A stretch of 64,000 nt of DNA, from positions 14,455,608-14,519,607 of the forward strand of contig CM018680.1 in the NCBI GenBank assembly GCA_009363875.1, in the 5' to 3' direction. The translations under genes and the position numbers were made by a program. A model generated the notes under the pieces. It was given only the letters and a program-made list of their open reading frames with translations. It made no database searches and had not been told where the DNA came from. Of this stretch, positions 25,001-38,800 are shown piece by piece (positions within the stretch are counted from its first letter, which is position 1; each line of letters opens with the position of its first letter). This DNA comes from Mikania micrantha (taxonomy: Eukaryota > Streptophyta > Magnoliopsida > Asterales > Asteraceae).

Positions 25001-27876
25001 ACACATGGAACTTGGAAGTTCAAACGAGGCCAAACGATAGTTCGTAAATGTGAAAACGACGACGAACGGATCAAACCCATTAAACTTGGCCTATTGGGCT
25101 CTCTGTGAACCCATCGCGGTACACGATGGACCTCGAGAGACTCTATCGCGATACGCGACGAGTTTCGGGAGATTGGAATCCCGAATTACTTCGCGTTACG
25201 CGAAGAATCTTCTTGCCTGTTGACCGCGGTACGCGACGAGTGTCAGACGGCAAATCTTTATAAAACCAAGATGCAATCATGTCCTAGCCACCTATTTCTC
25301 CATTTCTCGATTACCAGGCACTCAAGATCGCCTTCCCCACCAGAAAACTCCATTTTTACCCTGTTAGAAGCCATTAACAAGCTTGTGGAAGCTTGGGGTG
25401 AAGATTGGAAGCTTGAAGAACTACGTTGGGAGCTTGACACCATCACCACCACTTCACCTCTACTCAAATCAGTGTTCCAGGAGCTTGTAGAAGCTGCTAA
25501 CACCAACATTTCTCAGTTCTTGAGCCTTTGAGGTAGTTCTTGTGGCTAAAACACCCATTTAGACATTATTACACACACATGCAAGGCTTTATACTCACAT
25601 GCAAGCACCTATGATGCATGTACACGAATTTTGTTTCTGGGTTTGTTGATGAATCTACTGTATATGATGATCCATGATGATATTATGATGAAATGTGATG
25701 ATCTATGATGTTGTGTAAGTATAGATTTCATGGTTTGGTCATTATCAAGTGAAAAACCCACATGCATGTATGATCCATGGCATGTGGGATGATTTTCAAT
25801 AGTTAGAAGTACTTCTTGATGATATTGGAGGATGATTTCATGATTAGACGATGTTGAAATGGTTTAAAATGCTATGTTTGATGAACTTGATAATTATAGT
25901 AACTTCTTAGTACATTTTGTTGATAAATGTTGAAAGATGGTCAAGCATGCGTATGAATATGTTGTATGAATGATATTATGATGATTAGAAACTTGGGAAT
26001 ATGATTTTGATGTAGTTTTGGTCATTCTCAACAAAGTTACTATATTTAGTAACTTTTCGGGTCAAAGTCTTGATAGATGATGATTTGGATTATATTGGTA
26101 TGTTTAGAATGATGCTAAATGGCATATTATGATGATTGATGACATGAAAATTGGTTTAGAAATGTTAAGATGGTCATTTTATGCAAAAACTACAAAGTTA
26201 CTATTTATAGTAACTTTATTTTCAGAAAAACCAATTTATAAACATGTTGTATGATTTAAGCATGCTAAGTGGTTTAAAATGTTGTAATACGATGATTGTA
26301 TGCTAAATTAGATGGTTTCCGATGTCACGTATGCTATAAATGGAAACTTTTCATTTTAGGAAACTTTTGTGTGCTAACATGATGAAAACGACTTATGTGA
26401 ATTCGTATGATGATGTGTTATGTGTTAACATGATCACGTAGGACTAATGAGCATGCTAGAACTATAAAACCATTATGCTTTGTGAACTTTCCATAAAGGG
26501 AAACTTACTATAAATAGTAAGTTGTCCATAGACGCGACTTACGCGTTTTGCACACGATGAGCACTTACACGATTACTACACGATTCACAAACCGTCACAC
26601 GGTTCACCAACGGGTCGTTGACTTGACACAGTCAACTCTGGTCAAACTCGGTCAACTTTAGTCAAACATGGTCAAACACGGTCAATGTGGACCAACACGA
26701 GCAAACACGGTCAATGTAGACCAACACGGACAAACATGAACAACCGAGAGTTGTTGAGCACAAACACGAACACTAGCACGGTCACTTACACAAACTCACG
26801 TACAGTATACGATATAGGTTGCCGGTGACCGACGCGCTTGCTACTCGAGGAGCTTACGCACTCTATTACTTTCGTCACTAAGGTGAGTTTACGGCCCCTC
26901 TTTACTCTTTTTCAAACGCTTTTAAATAGGGGGAGAATACTAGTTACATCGAGTCAAACATTATTACAGTACAAACATTTTGGTGTATGCTGGTTTATTA
27001 GACAAACATTAAGTGTTGAACTCGTGACAAGTCCTCACAAAGTCTTACCGTTAATGTACGAACAATGTGGTAGGTTTGGATGGATCCGTTTGGGTGTGAC
27101 TAACCCCACGAGGCACAATATTGACTGAGTGTCATAACCCGTGAAACTCTGACCTAACTTACTGTGTGCACGAGACAAAGTGGAGGCAAGGACAAACAAG
27201 TCTAGTTTGGTAGTGACGCACTGACACTTGGAGCCTAGGGCTCGGTACTAACATTTGATAAACAGCATGACACACGATTTCTCACTATATGTATATCAAA
27301 ACCTGTGAACTCACCAACCATTGTGTTGACACTTTTCTAAACTTGTATTCTTAGGTAACTACCAAGCTATGGATAGCAGGAATGCACACTTTAAGGGACG
27401 AGCATTAGGAACCGCATGCATTGTTGTCTTATTATTTGAAAACAATTATATTTTTGTTATGTATTGATACAATGTAGTGACTGACCATTTCTGATTCCGC
27501 TGCATTTGTTAAACTCATTTTATTCCGCTGCAATATGATTTTATATTCCGCTGCAAACTATTTTGTTAAGTGTATGTCAAACAGTATTTTGAAATTACAT
27601 ATAGAGGTGTTCTATATGACCTTGAGCTGTGATTCTGGCCCCGTCACACCCACGTGGACTGACACCACGAGTGGGAAATTGGGGGTGTGACAAACAAAAT
27701 CATCATCCATTTATCTGAAAAATTCTTTGAATAAAAATGCAGTTTGGAAAGTTAAGTCTGAAACTTCAGTTTCACCCATTTCAGACAAATCTGTTCCAGA
27801 TGGTAGATGGATCGATGTTTGGATCCGAGACTCTTTGGGTCAACCCAACACTGTCAAAGCTTGGGTTCCCAGGTGA
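22012..27876 (+). pseudogene. Element C gag, broken and split by solo LTR F
   Basis: It starts MEDLALMANQNHR at 22012 and closely matches gag of D. The first part is a copia-type gag domain (UBN2-like). In-frame stops occur at 22597-22599, 22663-22665 (CAG to TAG against D), 22885-22887 (CAA to TAA) and 23641-23643, with a frame change around 23918 and another near 24347. Zinc knuckle 1 has lost a cysteine (CYNYGEKGHFARQC); knuckle 2 (CFECGTPGHIVRFC) is intact. Solo LTR F occupies 24753-27692. The gag end resumes at 27693 and stops at TGA 27874-27876, just before an acceptor-like TTTTTGTGCAG. Confidence 0.88.
24753..27692 (+). mobile_element. Solo LTR F (Ty3/gypsy-like) inside gag of C
   Basis: It begins TGTGACACCCCG and ends GGGGGTGTGACA, flanked by AACAA at 24748-24752 and 27693-27697, a perfect 5-bp target duplication. 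There is no internal region, so it is a 2,940-bp solo LTR. It carries CGCG-containing palindromes at about 25105-25235, a GATGAT-rich part (25650-25860) and an array of GGTCAA-type repeats (26625-26750). Its 3' part resembles LTRs B and E. An ORF of 103 codons (25220-25531) has no known domain and is probably incidental. Confidence 0.88.
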
Positions 27877-27894
27877 ACTAATTGTCTCATTTTT

Positions 27895-29550
27895 GTGCAG
27901 GTTGCCCCAAAAGCTGTTGTTAACAGCAATTGGATTGTCGATAGTGGGGCTTCCAGGCATATGACTAGCGATATCTCTTTACTCACCAATGTGAATGCAG
28001 TTCGAGGTGGATATGTAGCTTTTGCCGGTGACAAAGGCGAGTTTATCACGGGAGAGGGAATTCTGTCAAATGGGCAAGTTTCTTTTGACAAAGTCAGATA
28101 TGTCAAGCAGTTGGAAAACAATCTTCTGTCAGTGTCACAGATTTGTCACAAGGAGTATAAAGTCCTATTTGATGATTCCAACTGCTACATTCTCAAGCAA
28201 GGTGTGAAAATTCCTGAAGACTGGATTTTGATGTCAGCCCCCAGAAAGCAAGACTTGTATGTTCTCAATATGGCTACAGCTTCAACAACATCCTCCACAG
28301 CTTCATGTTTTATGACAAAGGAAACTGAGAAAGATTCAATCCTTTGGCATAAGAGGATGGGTCATTTGAGTCTACGCAAGATGAATCACTTGGTACACAA
28401 CAATTTGGTTGAGGGGGTTAGTCTGAAGAATTTCAAGCTGTCTGATATCTGTGTTTCATGCAAGAAAGGTAAGCAAACAAAGCAGTCTCACAAGCTGAAA
28501 AAGTTTCATTCAATCTATGTTCCTCTTGAGCTTCTTCATATGGATTTGTTCGGTCCTGTAAATCGCAAGAGTATAGCTGGAGATCAATATTTTCTTGTTA
28601 TTACTGATGAATACTCCAGATATTCTTGGGTTTTCTTTTTGAAGGAGAAATCTGAAATGTTTGATTGTATTCAAGTGTTGGTTACCAAACTTGAAGCACT
28701 TTATAAGCTCAAGATTCGTCAGCTTTGAACAGACAATGGGACGGAGTTTAAAAATCACACCATGGAGAATTTTTGCAATGCACGAGGTATTGTGCAACAA
28801 TTTAGTGCTCCATATGTCCCTCAGATGAACGGTGTTGCTGAACAAAAGAATAGGACATTGATTGAAGCTGCTAGGACTATGCTTGCTGATTCGTTACTTC
28901 CGGTTCAGATCTGGAATGAAGCTGTAGCTAATGCTTGTTACACACTGAACAGAGTTTTAATTGTGAAAAGACATGGGAAGACTTGTTTTGAACTGCTCCA
29001 TAACAGAAAGCCAAATCTTAAGTATCTTGAACCTTTTGGTGCACCATGCACGATGCTTAAGAAACACAAGTTGGGCAAGTTCAATGAAAAGGTGGAAAAA
29101 GGGTACTTTCTTGGGTACAGCACTCCAAATAAAAGGGTCTATAACAAATCAACTCAGAATGTGGAGGAATGGTACCATGTTGATTTTCAGAAATATTCCA
29201 TGCCCCCACCTGGAAAAGGCCCAGACTGGATGTTTGATTATTCTGGCCTCTTTGATTCTTTCAATATGCCTCCTATGTACTCAGATGAAGATGTTGCAGT
29301 TCAAATGTTATATGATGCACAGAATGCACCTGATGAACCTATGCAACCTTCTTCTGCTTCTGTTCCATCAACACAGATAAATGAAGACAGCTCAGACACA
29401 GATGCAGAACATGTTCCTCCAGTTGCACCCGAACCAAATGTTGAAGATCTTGTACCTGATCTTGAGGTTTTGAATTTGAACAATCTAGATCCACATGTTG
29501 AGGTTCCTCCTCATCCGGTGGGAAGAATAAATCGTATTCATCCTCAAGAG
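27895..29550 (+). pseudogene. Element C pol part 1 (protease, integrase)
   Basis: The frame opens after an acceptor-like CAG (27898-27900). It carries the protease site DSGASRHMT, the integrase zinc region (WHKRMGHLSLRKMNHL ... ICVSCKKG), the first catalytic Asp (LLHMDLFGP), DNGTEF and the E of PQMNGVAEQKNR. One nonsense codon, TGA at 28726-28728 (CGA in D), lies just before DNGTEF. The frame is cut at 29550 by insertion of D and resumes at 43402 in register. Confidence 0.9.
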
Positions 29551-29555
29551 AATAT

Positions 29556-30203
29556 TATTGGACCGATTTGGAGCTCGGAAACAATCCGAATCCAATGAAA
29601 AACTACTCGACAACCTCTGGGATAGTGCGGAATCCTATTCCAGGGTTTTCCAATCGAAACCAACAGAAACCGTGGTGATCCGAGGCTGTAGAAACGACTT
29701 GGAAGCAACGATCGAACACCACGGGTTGAGAATCGAACTTGGATGATCAAGAACCGCTCAAATCTTCAAGGGTTTTGACACTGGAGTGCTAGGGAAGAAG
29801 GAGGGCTCTGGAAAGTTGGGTTTGAAATGATTTGAACATCTATATATAGGCTGTAGTCATTCGGCCGAATGAGTGGCCGAAGCAGCTCATTCGGCGAATG
29901 ACTAAGCTCGAATGAGCAGACATTCGAATGAGTCATTCGGCGAATGACTCATTCTGAACTCAGACATTCGCTATAACCTTCATTCGCCGAATGACTTCAT
30001 TCTAGAGTCATTCGGCCGAATGAGTACACTTCATACTCAAACAGTTTATAATCAAATCAAACAACTAGATAAACATTAATAGACAATAATCAATAGAAAT
30101 AAACATTATGAAATAGATATAAAGACAACTTCCATTAATACTTTGAACATTTACATGATAAGAGTTACAAAACTGAACTAGGGACAGTAAACATGCATCA
30201 ACA
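29556..30203 (-). repeat. Element D 3' LTR
   Basis: The minus strand begins TGTTGATGCATG at 30203 and ends GGTCCAATA at 29556. CGAATG dyads are at about 29854-30022. Confidence 0.95.
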
Positions 30204-30222
30204 AACTCCCCCTTGGACCTAG
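30204..30222 (-). promoter_or_regulatory. Polypurine tract of D
   Basis: The minus strand reads AGGTCCAAGGGGGAGTT directly before the 3' LTR and right after the stop of the extra ORF. C has the same arrangement. Confidence 0.85.
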
Positions 30223-30223
30223 T

Positions 30224-33200
30224 TCAACTCTTGGAAGTGTCTTTCTTGAAATACTTTTCTGAAATAGCTTTCCAGTCTGCTCCAGCGTGGATCTTGAAAA
30301 TGCTGCAGAGACGGATCACTCTCATGAATTGTAGTGCCTGCACCATGTCTTGAACATCAAAGAAGATTTGGTGCCTGAAAAGAGCTTGGACATCAGTGTG
30401 GGACAGATTTGTCAACCACATGGGCTCGAATATCCTTATGGTCTCCCACTTCTTGTCCTTGCACAATACTATCACAGCCTCGCCAGTTCTCCCGTCATAG
30501 TACCACCATCGGAAGCCCTCCATAAAGTCCTGTCGCATCTTCCGTAATGGAATCTTCTTCATGACTTTAGGAGGAAGCCACTTCAGGATGACTTTATGCT
30601 TACGGGTATCTCCGTCAATTTCTGGCAAATAATAACATTCCGGCTGTTGAGGCTGGAAGTTTACCCACCTTTTCCTGTACTCGTACTGTATCTGCCTAGA
30701 GAACCAGGCAGACATGCTAGAATCCTCACTGTACAGTAACTTCAGACGTGCTAGTTGATTTACTTCAAAGCCCGGCAGCATCTTGAAGTCATGAGGGTGC
30801 TTAAAGTAATCAATCCCCCTTTCTCTCTTCACAGCATAGCACTCGAGATCATGAAAGTATGCCCAGCTCAGGATTTGACCTCTAGCTTTGTAGCCTTTGG
30901 TTCTGTAAACTTTCTTGTGCGTTGCTGGCATCTTCTCGGTGCTTTGCTTCTTCAAGACCTCCCAATAGGTCTGCCATTCCTCTTTTCGTCTCTTTTGGTC
31001 ATCTGCTTCGGCTTTGCTGGCTTCGACTTGTTCTTCTAAGTATCGGATCAGTAAATCTTCAGTCTCTTGATCAAACTAATCAGTAAATGTCGGCAGCTCA
31101 GCCTCAGCAGATGTATACTTTGGGTATTCTTCTTCTGTGATGTCTTCTATGATAACTTCGTCAATGTCATCAAAAACTTCAGGCTCCGGTTCATCAATGA
31201 TAGGAACGGAGGTATCATCAGTGATCACCTCGTCCGGATTAAGCCTGAACAGCTCAGCAATCTGCTCTCGGGATAAGCAGTGAATAATCTCCCCTTCCTC
31301 TTTGTCATAGCTGACCGAGTGCTGTATAATGCCCTGAGCGTCCAAGATCATAGTCAACGTCTTATCTAGCTGACGTCTCAACGGCACAGCTTCTACTTCC
31401 TCGGCCGCTTTGGGTTCATCTGTCTGTGCAGGAGGAGGTGGAGCAGAGGCTTTCTTCTTATCATTGGCTGTCTTGGATCGAATCTCTGATGAGGCTGGAG
31501 CTTGATCATCATTGTCATCATCATCATCATCATCAGTACCGGATGATTCAGAAGACCCACTCCCTGATCCATCTTTGTCATCATCATCAGCTTCATCATC
31601 TTCATCTGATTCCTCATCCTTCTCGGAATCCTCATAGTCAACTTGTTCCTCATCAGACTCTTCTTCATCTTCTTGTTTGTCTGAATCATCGGAAGGAGCA
31701 GCAGAGCCTTCAAGCCTGGGAGTGCCTTCCTTGGAACTCTCGACAAGTTCAGCAAGGCGAGCATTCTCAGCCTCGAGCTGAAGGATCCTATCATTGAAAC
31801 CAGAGGCTGTCAAAGCCAGCTGGTTGTGCTCATCGATGTACTTAAGGAGCTGCTCCTCCTGTTGAGCTGACCTGGCTCTCAAATCAGCCCTCTGGTCTGA
31901 TGCTTGAAGAAGCAGAGTATTCTGCTCTTCAACCCTTCTAGTAAGCTGAGCAATAACCAGCTCTTGCTCCTTGTTCTTCCTCTCTTGCTCCATGCTCCTC
32001 TCCATCAGTCTCAAGACCATGCTGTTCAGTGTGCTAAGCTGATCCACAACTGAAACAGTAGGTATATGAACATCAGCACGGACTGTGGAAGGGCCAGAGG
32101 AAGCAGTAACATACACCGGCTCGCGGACAAAAGGAGTGGACAGAGGGGCAGTAGTAACCTGAGTGTGAATGGCCCTTGTCCTCGTCAGTGAAGAAACTGA
32201 CACAGCTGCTACTGATGTGACAGTAGTTGTAGCAGCTGATGTCAGTTCTGACCTCCTTTGGAAAGAGAATCGAGATCTCTTTCCCCTTCCAGCTCTGGAT
32301 GAGGTGGGTTGTCCAGCAGAAACAATCACTGCTGTGGAAGCAGGAGCAGATGACCTAGGAGGGGGAGAAAAGTCAAACTCCGGAATAAATAACGTATCAG
32401 TAATATCCTCCAAATCATCATCTGTCCTCTTTCTCTTCCTCATCTCCACTCTTCCACCCTCATCCACTTTCTCAAACTCATCATCATGAGTCTCTTCAGA
32501 ATCAGAACTGTCTTCATCACCTTCACCTGCTACACCTTCATCCTCACTCGAGTCCTCTGACTCATCACCACCACCTGAGGAATGTGGAACTGAAACATCG
32601 AGAGGAACAGTCACTGAGGATGTAGTAGTAGTCAAGAAGTCCAAATCCATCAGTGAGTCGATGTCCAAATCCTCCTCCTGTGCGGTAGAAACATCAGCAA
32701 CACCACCAGCAACAGAACCAACAACATCAACCATGCTCACTGAAGCAGCAGTGGTCATGTGTCCGGAAATCATCTCACCTACACCAGAACTCACCATAGC
32801 AGCAGTGCTCACTAACACTGTGCTCTCATCTGCTCCAGCACCACTCGGGCCCGCACCACCATCTCCATCCTCACCATCACTGTCATCATCACCAACCGGA
32901 ACCACAATGTCCTCCACATCTGAATCGGAGTCATCGTGTCTCCATCTTCTTCCAGCCGGAGCCCTGTAATCGGGTCGAGAGAGGTGACCAAATAGGGATC
33001 TAGTGGTGGGCTTCCTCTCCTTCCCTCTGTATGACAAAACTCTGTTGAGAGTTATGTCATTCATGTGCTCCAATCTAATGATGTCAGCATTAAGCTTTGG
33101 AAGATCTGGAATCTGGGCATCAATAATCTGCTGTAGAAACCTAGGGTACATCAGGAACTTCTTGTCACCCTTAATCCCCACATTCTCCTTCATGTGTATA

Positions 33201-33739
33201 AAAACCATCTCGGAGAAGTTGAATGGTTTGTTGAGCACCAAGGCAGCAAATGCGCACTGAATGGTTTCGCGCATGTCATCAAAGCCTCCTCTCCTTGAGC
33301 CAAGGCAGTGAACAAGTACATGAGCCAAGTACTTGAACTGCGGGGACATGAACGCTTTGTTCAGAATCCCGGCTCCAATGTCTCCCTCGTACTTGCATCG
33401 GAGGAAGCATCCACGGACTAAGAATCTGTCAAGTAGAACAGGATGATCTGGAGAGTCCTGAAAACCACAAACCCTCCGTATGTGCTCAGCAGACACCACA
33501 ACATCATGACCCCTGACCTTGCCCCTAATGACTGTAGGCTCGGCCTCACAATCAATATCAGCTGATGTCCAGAAATCCTGCTGATGTGATAAATAGGGCA
33601 CATGGACTGTCGATATGGCAGTGAATATCCTGGAACGCCTCAAGAATGTAATAATATCTGTGTAGTGCTTCGCGTTCGGAGTCGTCAGATCAAGATGGGC
33701 ACAGATGTTATGCTTCGGAACTGATTTGTATCCTGCCAT
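30224..33739 (-). pseudogene. Element D extra ORF (about 1,171 codons) with one nonsense codon
   Basis: The start is MAGYKSVPK at 33739, chosen because the homology with C begins there and an acceptor-like TATTGTGCAG lies one base upstream. One TAG at 31076-31078 (CAG in C) interrupts it; the frame continues to TGA 30224-30226. In order: an N-terminal globular domain of about 250 residues, an Asp/Ser-rich acidic stretch, a basic cluster (RKRKR), a second basic patch (RGKRSR), a coiled coil (VDQLSTLNSMVLRLMERSM and on), a second very acidic tract, and a basic C-terminal domain (KVYRTKGYKARGQILSWAYF). There is no convincing membrane span. It corresponds in place to the env-like ORF of SIRE elements, but looks nuclear or nucleic-acid-related rather than envelope. 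Confidence 0.85.
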
Positions 33740-33831
33740 ACTGCACAATACAAGAAATACACATGTCAGTACAAGACAATCACTCAAACAATGAGATTTA
33801 ACAAAAAATCAGATTAACTGTTTTTCTGATA

Positions 33832-34640
33832 TGCCGAATGAGTCCATTCGCCGAATGAGTTATCTGTCGAATGAGGCTCATTCGTCGAATGACTCTCATT
33901 CGTCGAATGAAACTTGAGTATGACTGGTCATTCGCCGAATGATCCATTCGTCGAATGAGGTTCATTCGCCGAATGAGTCATTCGCCGAATGACGACATTC
34001 GGCAGTATCACTGAGTTCAAAATCCCTTTGTTCAAAATCTCAAATCAATCCCAAAAACCTGGTAAACAACCCTCAGAAATGACCGATTAGCAATTTTAAT
34101 ACATGACATTTTGGGTTTAAGGTCCATCTTAACAGTTTATTTGTTGGGCGAATTTCAAAACCCTAAAACCCTAAATCTCAATCTGTTTATCATGATTTCG
34201 TGGATGGAATCGGTTGAAATTTGATCTCCATATACCTGAGAATAAGTACAAGATGATTATCAGTGACAAGATCTATCAAAGTCACAAGAAATCAAAAGAG
34301 GAGACTAGGTGTGTGTTTCGCCGAATGGGAAGTGTCTGATATCACGAAAGAACAAATGGTCGAATGACCTTCATTCGGCCGAAACACAGTTATATACTGT
34401 GTACTCATTCGCCGAATGAGCTAGGCGAAAGGTCACAAAGTTTCTGTTTCATTCGCCGAATGAATGTGGCGAATGAGTCAATCGGTGATGTTCATTCGCC
34501 GAATGAGAATGTCGAATGAGACATTCGACACTCTTCATTCGTCGAATGAAGTTCATTCTGAGAAGCTTATTCGGTCGAATGACTCATTCTCATTCGGCCG
34601 AATGAGTCCATTCTGCCTCTCATTCGCACGAATGAGATAT
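33832..34640. repeat. CATTCG/CGAATG dyad arrays upstream of the D extra ORF
   Basis: Two clusters (33832-34006 and 34317-34640) carry many copies of TCATTCGCCGAATGA and variants with G, T or C in the centre. They are separated by a plain stretch of about 300 bp. Confidence 0.85.
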
Positions 34641-35261
34641 GGACTTCTCCAAAACTCCAAAATTTCAAAGATTTGACATTTTGTGCACCAAAATTTTAAC
34701 CAATTATGAAGATATGTCTAGTTGGTTCAGGATTCAGATATGACAGGCATCCGAATCTACAAATGATCATCTAAAATAAAATTGAAAATAGAAAATCTTT
34801 TTGTATTTTTCTGAAGCAACCACTACAACTGTACAAGCAAGAATTTAAAAGTAATTAAACACATATTTTTGTGAGAAGCCCATTAATAAGATAACACATA
34901 TCTCTGATCACATCATATAGCCTTCAATGAATGCTTCACTTCAAACACAATTTCATTTTGATACGATTACTGATATATTTGTCCAAATTTAAACTGAACA
35001 ATACACAACTCTTAAACAAACTAAATGATTACTCATATTTTCTGATTGAGTTCCCCAATTCATTTCATCAATCAAGATCAAAATAAGTTCAAAACTCATT
35101 TCAGCATATCTTAATACCAGTCATCATGAATTCAATAAGATTCAATCATTTATTATCTTTTTGGATTTTTCTTGTTCTATCCACATGGATGGCTTCAGCT
35201 AGGTCCGTCCCAGCAATATGGCACATGTATGGAATCGAACTTTATTTGTTTAAGTTTTTCT

Positions 35262-35408
35262 CAAGCTTAATACCAGCTTGCATTAGATTTTCTTTACCAA
35301 GCTTAATACCAGCTTGTCTTTGATTTTTCTTTACCAAGCTTAATACCAGCTTGTCTTTGATTTTTCTTTACCAAGCTTAATACCAGCTTGTGTTTGATTT
35401 TTCTTTGA
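35262..35408. repeat. 37-bp tandem repeat, four units, in D
   Basis: Units start at 35262, 35298, 35335 and 35372. Each contains AAGCTTAATACCAGCTTG, a dyad AAGCT...AGCTT, and a T-rich spacer. Confidence 0.88.
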
Positions 35409-35853
35409 ATGAAACCTCATTTGATTTCATGATGACAGGTGTATGCTTGATTTGAGTCAAGAACCATTTTTCACTCAAAAGCCTTAATAAAATGGATCCC
35501 ACAAGTCAAACTTTCTAAGTTCTCATAAGTCATTTATTTATTTTGTATAGTCAGCCTATCAGTACATCCCATCATCATTTCCTTATGATTTTGGCTCATG
35601 CATTCATTTCTGCTTCTATGACATAATGAAATCAATGTGCTATATCATTAAACAGGACTGTTTCATTTTTAATTTTTCTATTGTTTTTGATTTTTCAAAT
35701 TTTCTATTGTTTTTGGTTTTTCAAATTAGAATATCTCCCCCTAAAAACCTAAAAATAGAAAATCTTTTTGTATTTTTCTTGAGAAAAGAGAACTGTACAA
35801 GATAAAATGAAAATACTAAAAAATAAAAAAAAACTATCTAATGAAAGTGATGA

Positions 35854-38800
35854 TCATTTGTTAGACTCAGATGAGGATTGAACTTCATCCTTTTGAAAAA
35901 CACCATTAGCCGATAACAGATATAAAAATCTGGGTTTATCAAAAGCTTTTGTGAAAAGATCGGCTTTCTGGTGATCGGTGTAAATTTTAACAACATCGAT
36001 TAATTTCTTCTCAAAACAATCACGTATGAAGTGATATTTTATGTCGATGTGTTTGGTTTTGGAGTGCTGCACTGGATTTTTAGTGACAGCAATGGCAGCA
36101 GTGTTATCAACATAAATCGGAGTGTTAGAAAAATGTAACCCATAGTCCCTGAGTTGCTGTTGAATCCAGATGATTTGAGAACAGCAACTTGCAGCAGCAA
36201 TATATTCAGCTTCACAGGTTGAAGTAGACACCGACGTCTGCTTCTTGCACTGCCAGGTGACCAATCGGTTTCCAAAGAACTGACATCCCGCAGATGTTGA
36301 CTTGAAATCTCTCTTGCATCCACCATAATCTGAATCACTATATGCAGTAAGCTCAAAGTTATCATCATTAGGGTACCATAAGCCAAGTTCCGGTGTACCC
36401 TTCAGATAACGCATAATCCTTTTGACAGCAATCAGGTGAGATACTCTTGGTTTGGATTGATAACGTGCACACAAGCAAGTGGCAAACATGATATCTGGCC
36501 GAGAGGCAGTGAGATACATGAGAGATCCGATCATTCCCCGATACAGAGAGGCATCAATTAACTCCCCCTTTTCATCTGGAGTAATCCCATGATTAATCGC
36601 CAGTGGGGTACCAGCAGGCTTCGCATCAGACATACTGAACCGGCTCAGAATGTCACCAACGTATTTGGTTTGATGAATAAAAATCCCTGCCTCAGACTGA
36701 TCCACCTGTAAACCCAAGAAAAACTTCATCTCTCCCATCGAACTCATTTCAAATTTTTCTTTCATAACTGTCTCAAATTCCTTGCACAGATTATCATTTG
36801 TGGATCCAAAAATTATATCATCCACATACACTTGTACCAAGAGTAAATCACTGTCCTTCTCACGGATGAATAAAGTGCAGTCAATGACACCTCTTCTGAA
36901 CCCGTTGTTCAGAAGGTGAGTGGAAAGTGTCTCGTACCACGCTCTCGGAGCCTGATGCAATCCATACAACGCTTTGTCTAGCTTGTAGACTTTATCACGA
37001 TGCAATGGATCTTCAAATCCGGGAGGTTGATTGACATACACTGTTTCACTGATAACCCCGTGAAGGAACGCGCTCTTTACATCCATTTGATAAACCTTGA
37101 ACTTTTTGAAGGATGCATAAGCCAGAAAGATACGAATGGCTTCTAGTCGAGCGACCGGAGCAAACACCTCATTATAATCCAATCCCTCTATCTGTCTGAA
37201 TCCTTGAACCACCAGACGAGCCTTGTTTCTCACGATTATCCCGTGATCATCCTTTTTGCAACGAAGAACCCATCTAGTGCCAATGACTTTTGCACCTTTG
37301 GGTTTATCAACTAGTTGTCAGACCCCTAACTTCTTGAACTGCAACAGTTCCTCTTGCATGGCGTCTACCCATGATTCTTCTTTGAGGGCTTCAGTGACGG
37401 TACGCGGTTCCACTTGAGATATAAAGCAGGAATGAGCACAAAAGCTTACATCTGCAAAATCAAGAATGTCTGCAAGACCACCTGAAGAAATCTGACTTCG
37501 AGTCTTTACTCCATCTAAAGGACTCCCTATAATGTTGTCTTGAGGATGAATTCGATTAATTCTTCCAATAGGATGAGCAGGAACCTCAACCTCAGGATCT
37601 AAGTTATTCAAATTCAAGTCCTCAAGATCAGGTACAAGATTATCAACAACTGGTTCAGCAGCAGCTGGGGGATTGTCGTCTGTGTCTGAGCTGTCATCAT
37701 TTATCTGTGTAGAAGGACCAGATGTAGATGTAGGTTGAAAAGTAGCATCGGGGGCATTCTGTACATCATACAGCATCTGAACAGCTACATCTTCATCTGA
37801 GTACATGGGGGGCATATTGAATGAGTCAAAAAGACTGGAATAGTCAAACATCCAATCTGGCCCTTTTCCAGGTGGGGGCATTGTATACTTTTGAACATCC
37901 ACGTGGTACCACTCCTCCACATTATGAGTTGCAATGTTGTAAACTCGTTTATTTGGAGTGCTATACCCAAGAAAGTACCCTTCTTCCACCTTTTCATTAA
38001 ACTTGCCCTGCTCATGTTTCTTAAGCATAGTGCATGGAGCACCAAATGGTTCTAGATACTTAAGATTTGGCTTTCGGTTATGGAGCAGTTCAAAGCAAGT
38101 CTTCCCATGTCTCTTCACAATTAGGACCCGGTTCAATGTGTAACAAGCATTGGCAACAGCTTCATTCCAGAATTGAACCGGTAGAGAAGAATCAGCAAGC
38201 ATAGTTCTAGCAGCCTCAATCAATGTCCTATTCTTGCGTTCAGCAACGCCATTCATCTGTGGAACATATGGAGCACTAAACTGTTGCACAATGCCTCTTG
38301 CATTACAAAAATTCTCCATGTTGTGATTTTTGAACTCAGTTCCATTATCAGTTCGATACTGACGAATCTTGAGCTTATAGAGCGATTCAAGTTTGGTAAC
38401 CAAAACTTGAATGCAATCAAACGTTTCTGATTTCTCCTTCAAAAAGAAGACCCAAGAGTATCTGGAGTATTCATCAGTGATAACCAGGCAGTATTGATCT
38501 CCAGCTATACTCTTCCGATTTACTGGACCAAACAAATCCATGTGGAGAAGCTCAAGAGGAACATTGATTGAATGATACTTTTTCAGCTTATGAGACTGCT
38601 TAGACTGCTTTCCTTTCTTGCATGAAACACAGATATCAGACAGCTTAAAATTTTTCAAGCTAACTCCCTCAACCAAACTGTTGTGTACCAGATGATTCAT
38701 CTTGCGTAAACTCAAATGGCCCATCCTCTTATGCCAAAGGATTGAATCTTTTTCAGTTGCCTTTGTCATAAAACATGAAGCTGTGGAGGATGTAGTTGAA

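Larger units (their letters stand above)
33740..35853 (-). other. Spacer between pol and extra ORF in D
   Basis: This 2.1-kb non-coding region contains CGAATG dyad arrays (33832-34006 and 34317-34640) and a 37-bp tandem array (35262-35408). The end next to the extra ORF has a pyrimidine-rich acceptor-like sequence. C has an equivalent spacer at 45080-47202. Confidence 0.75.

Noticed and set aside
25220..25531. 103-codon ORF as a gene
   Set aside because: It lies inside solo LTR F, has no known domain, and no transcript signal is visible.
31393..32969. Met/His/Ser-rich frames opposite or alongside the D extra ORF
   Set aside because: They are shadow frames of the low-complexity acidic tracts.
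33832..34640. CRISPR-like array
   Set aside because: Short dyads with irregular spacing in a plant retrotransposon; no fixed repeat-spacer pattern and no cas genes.
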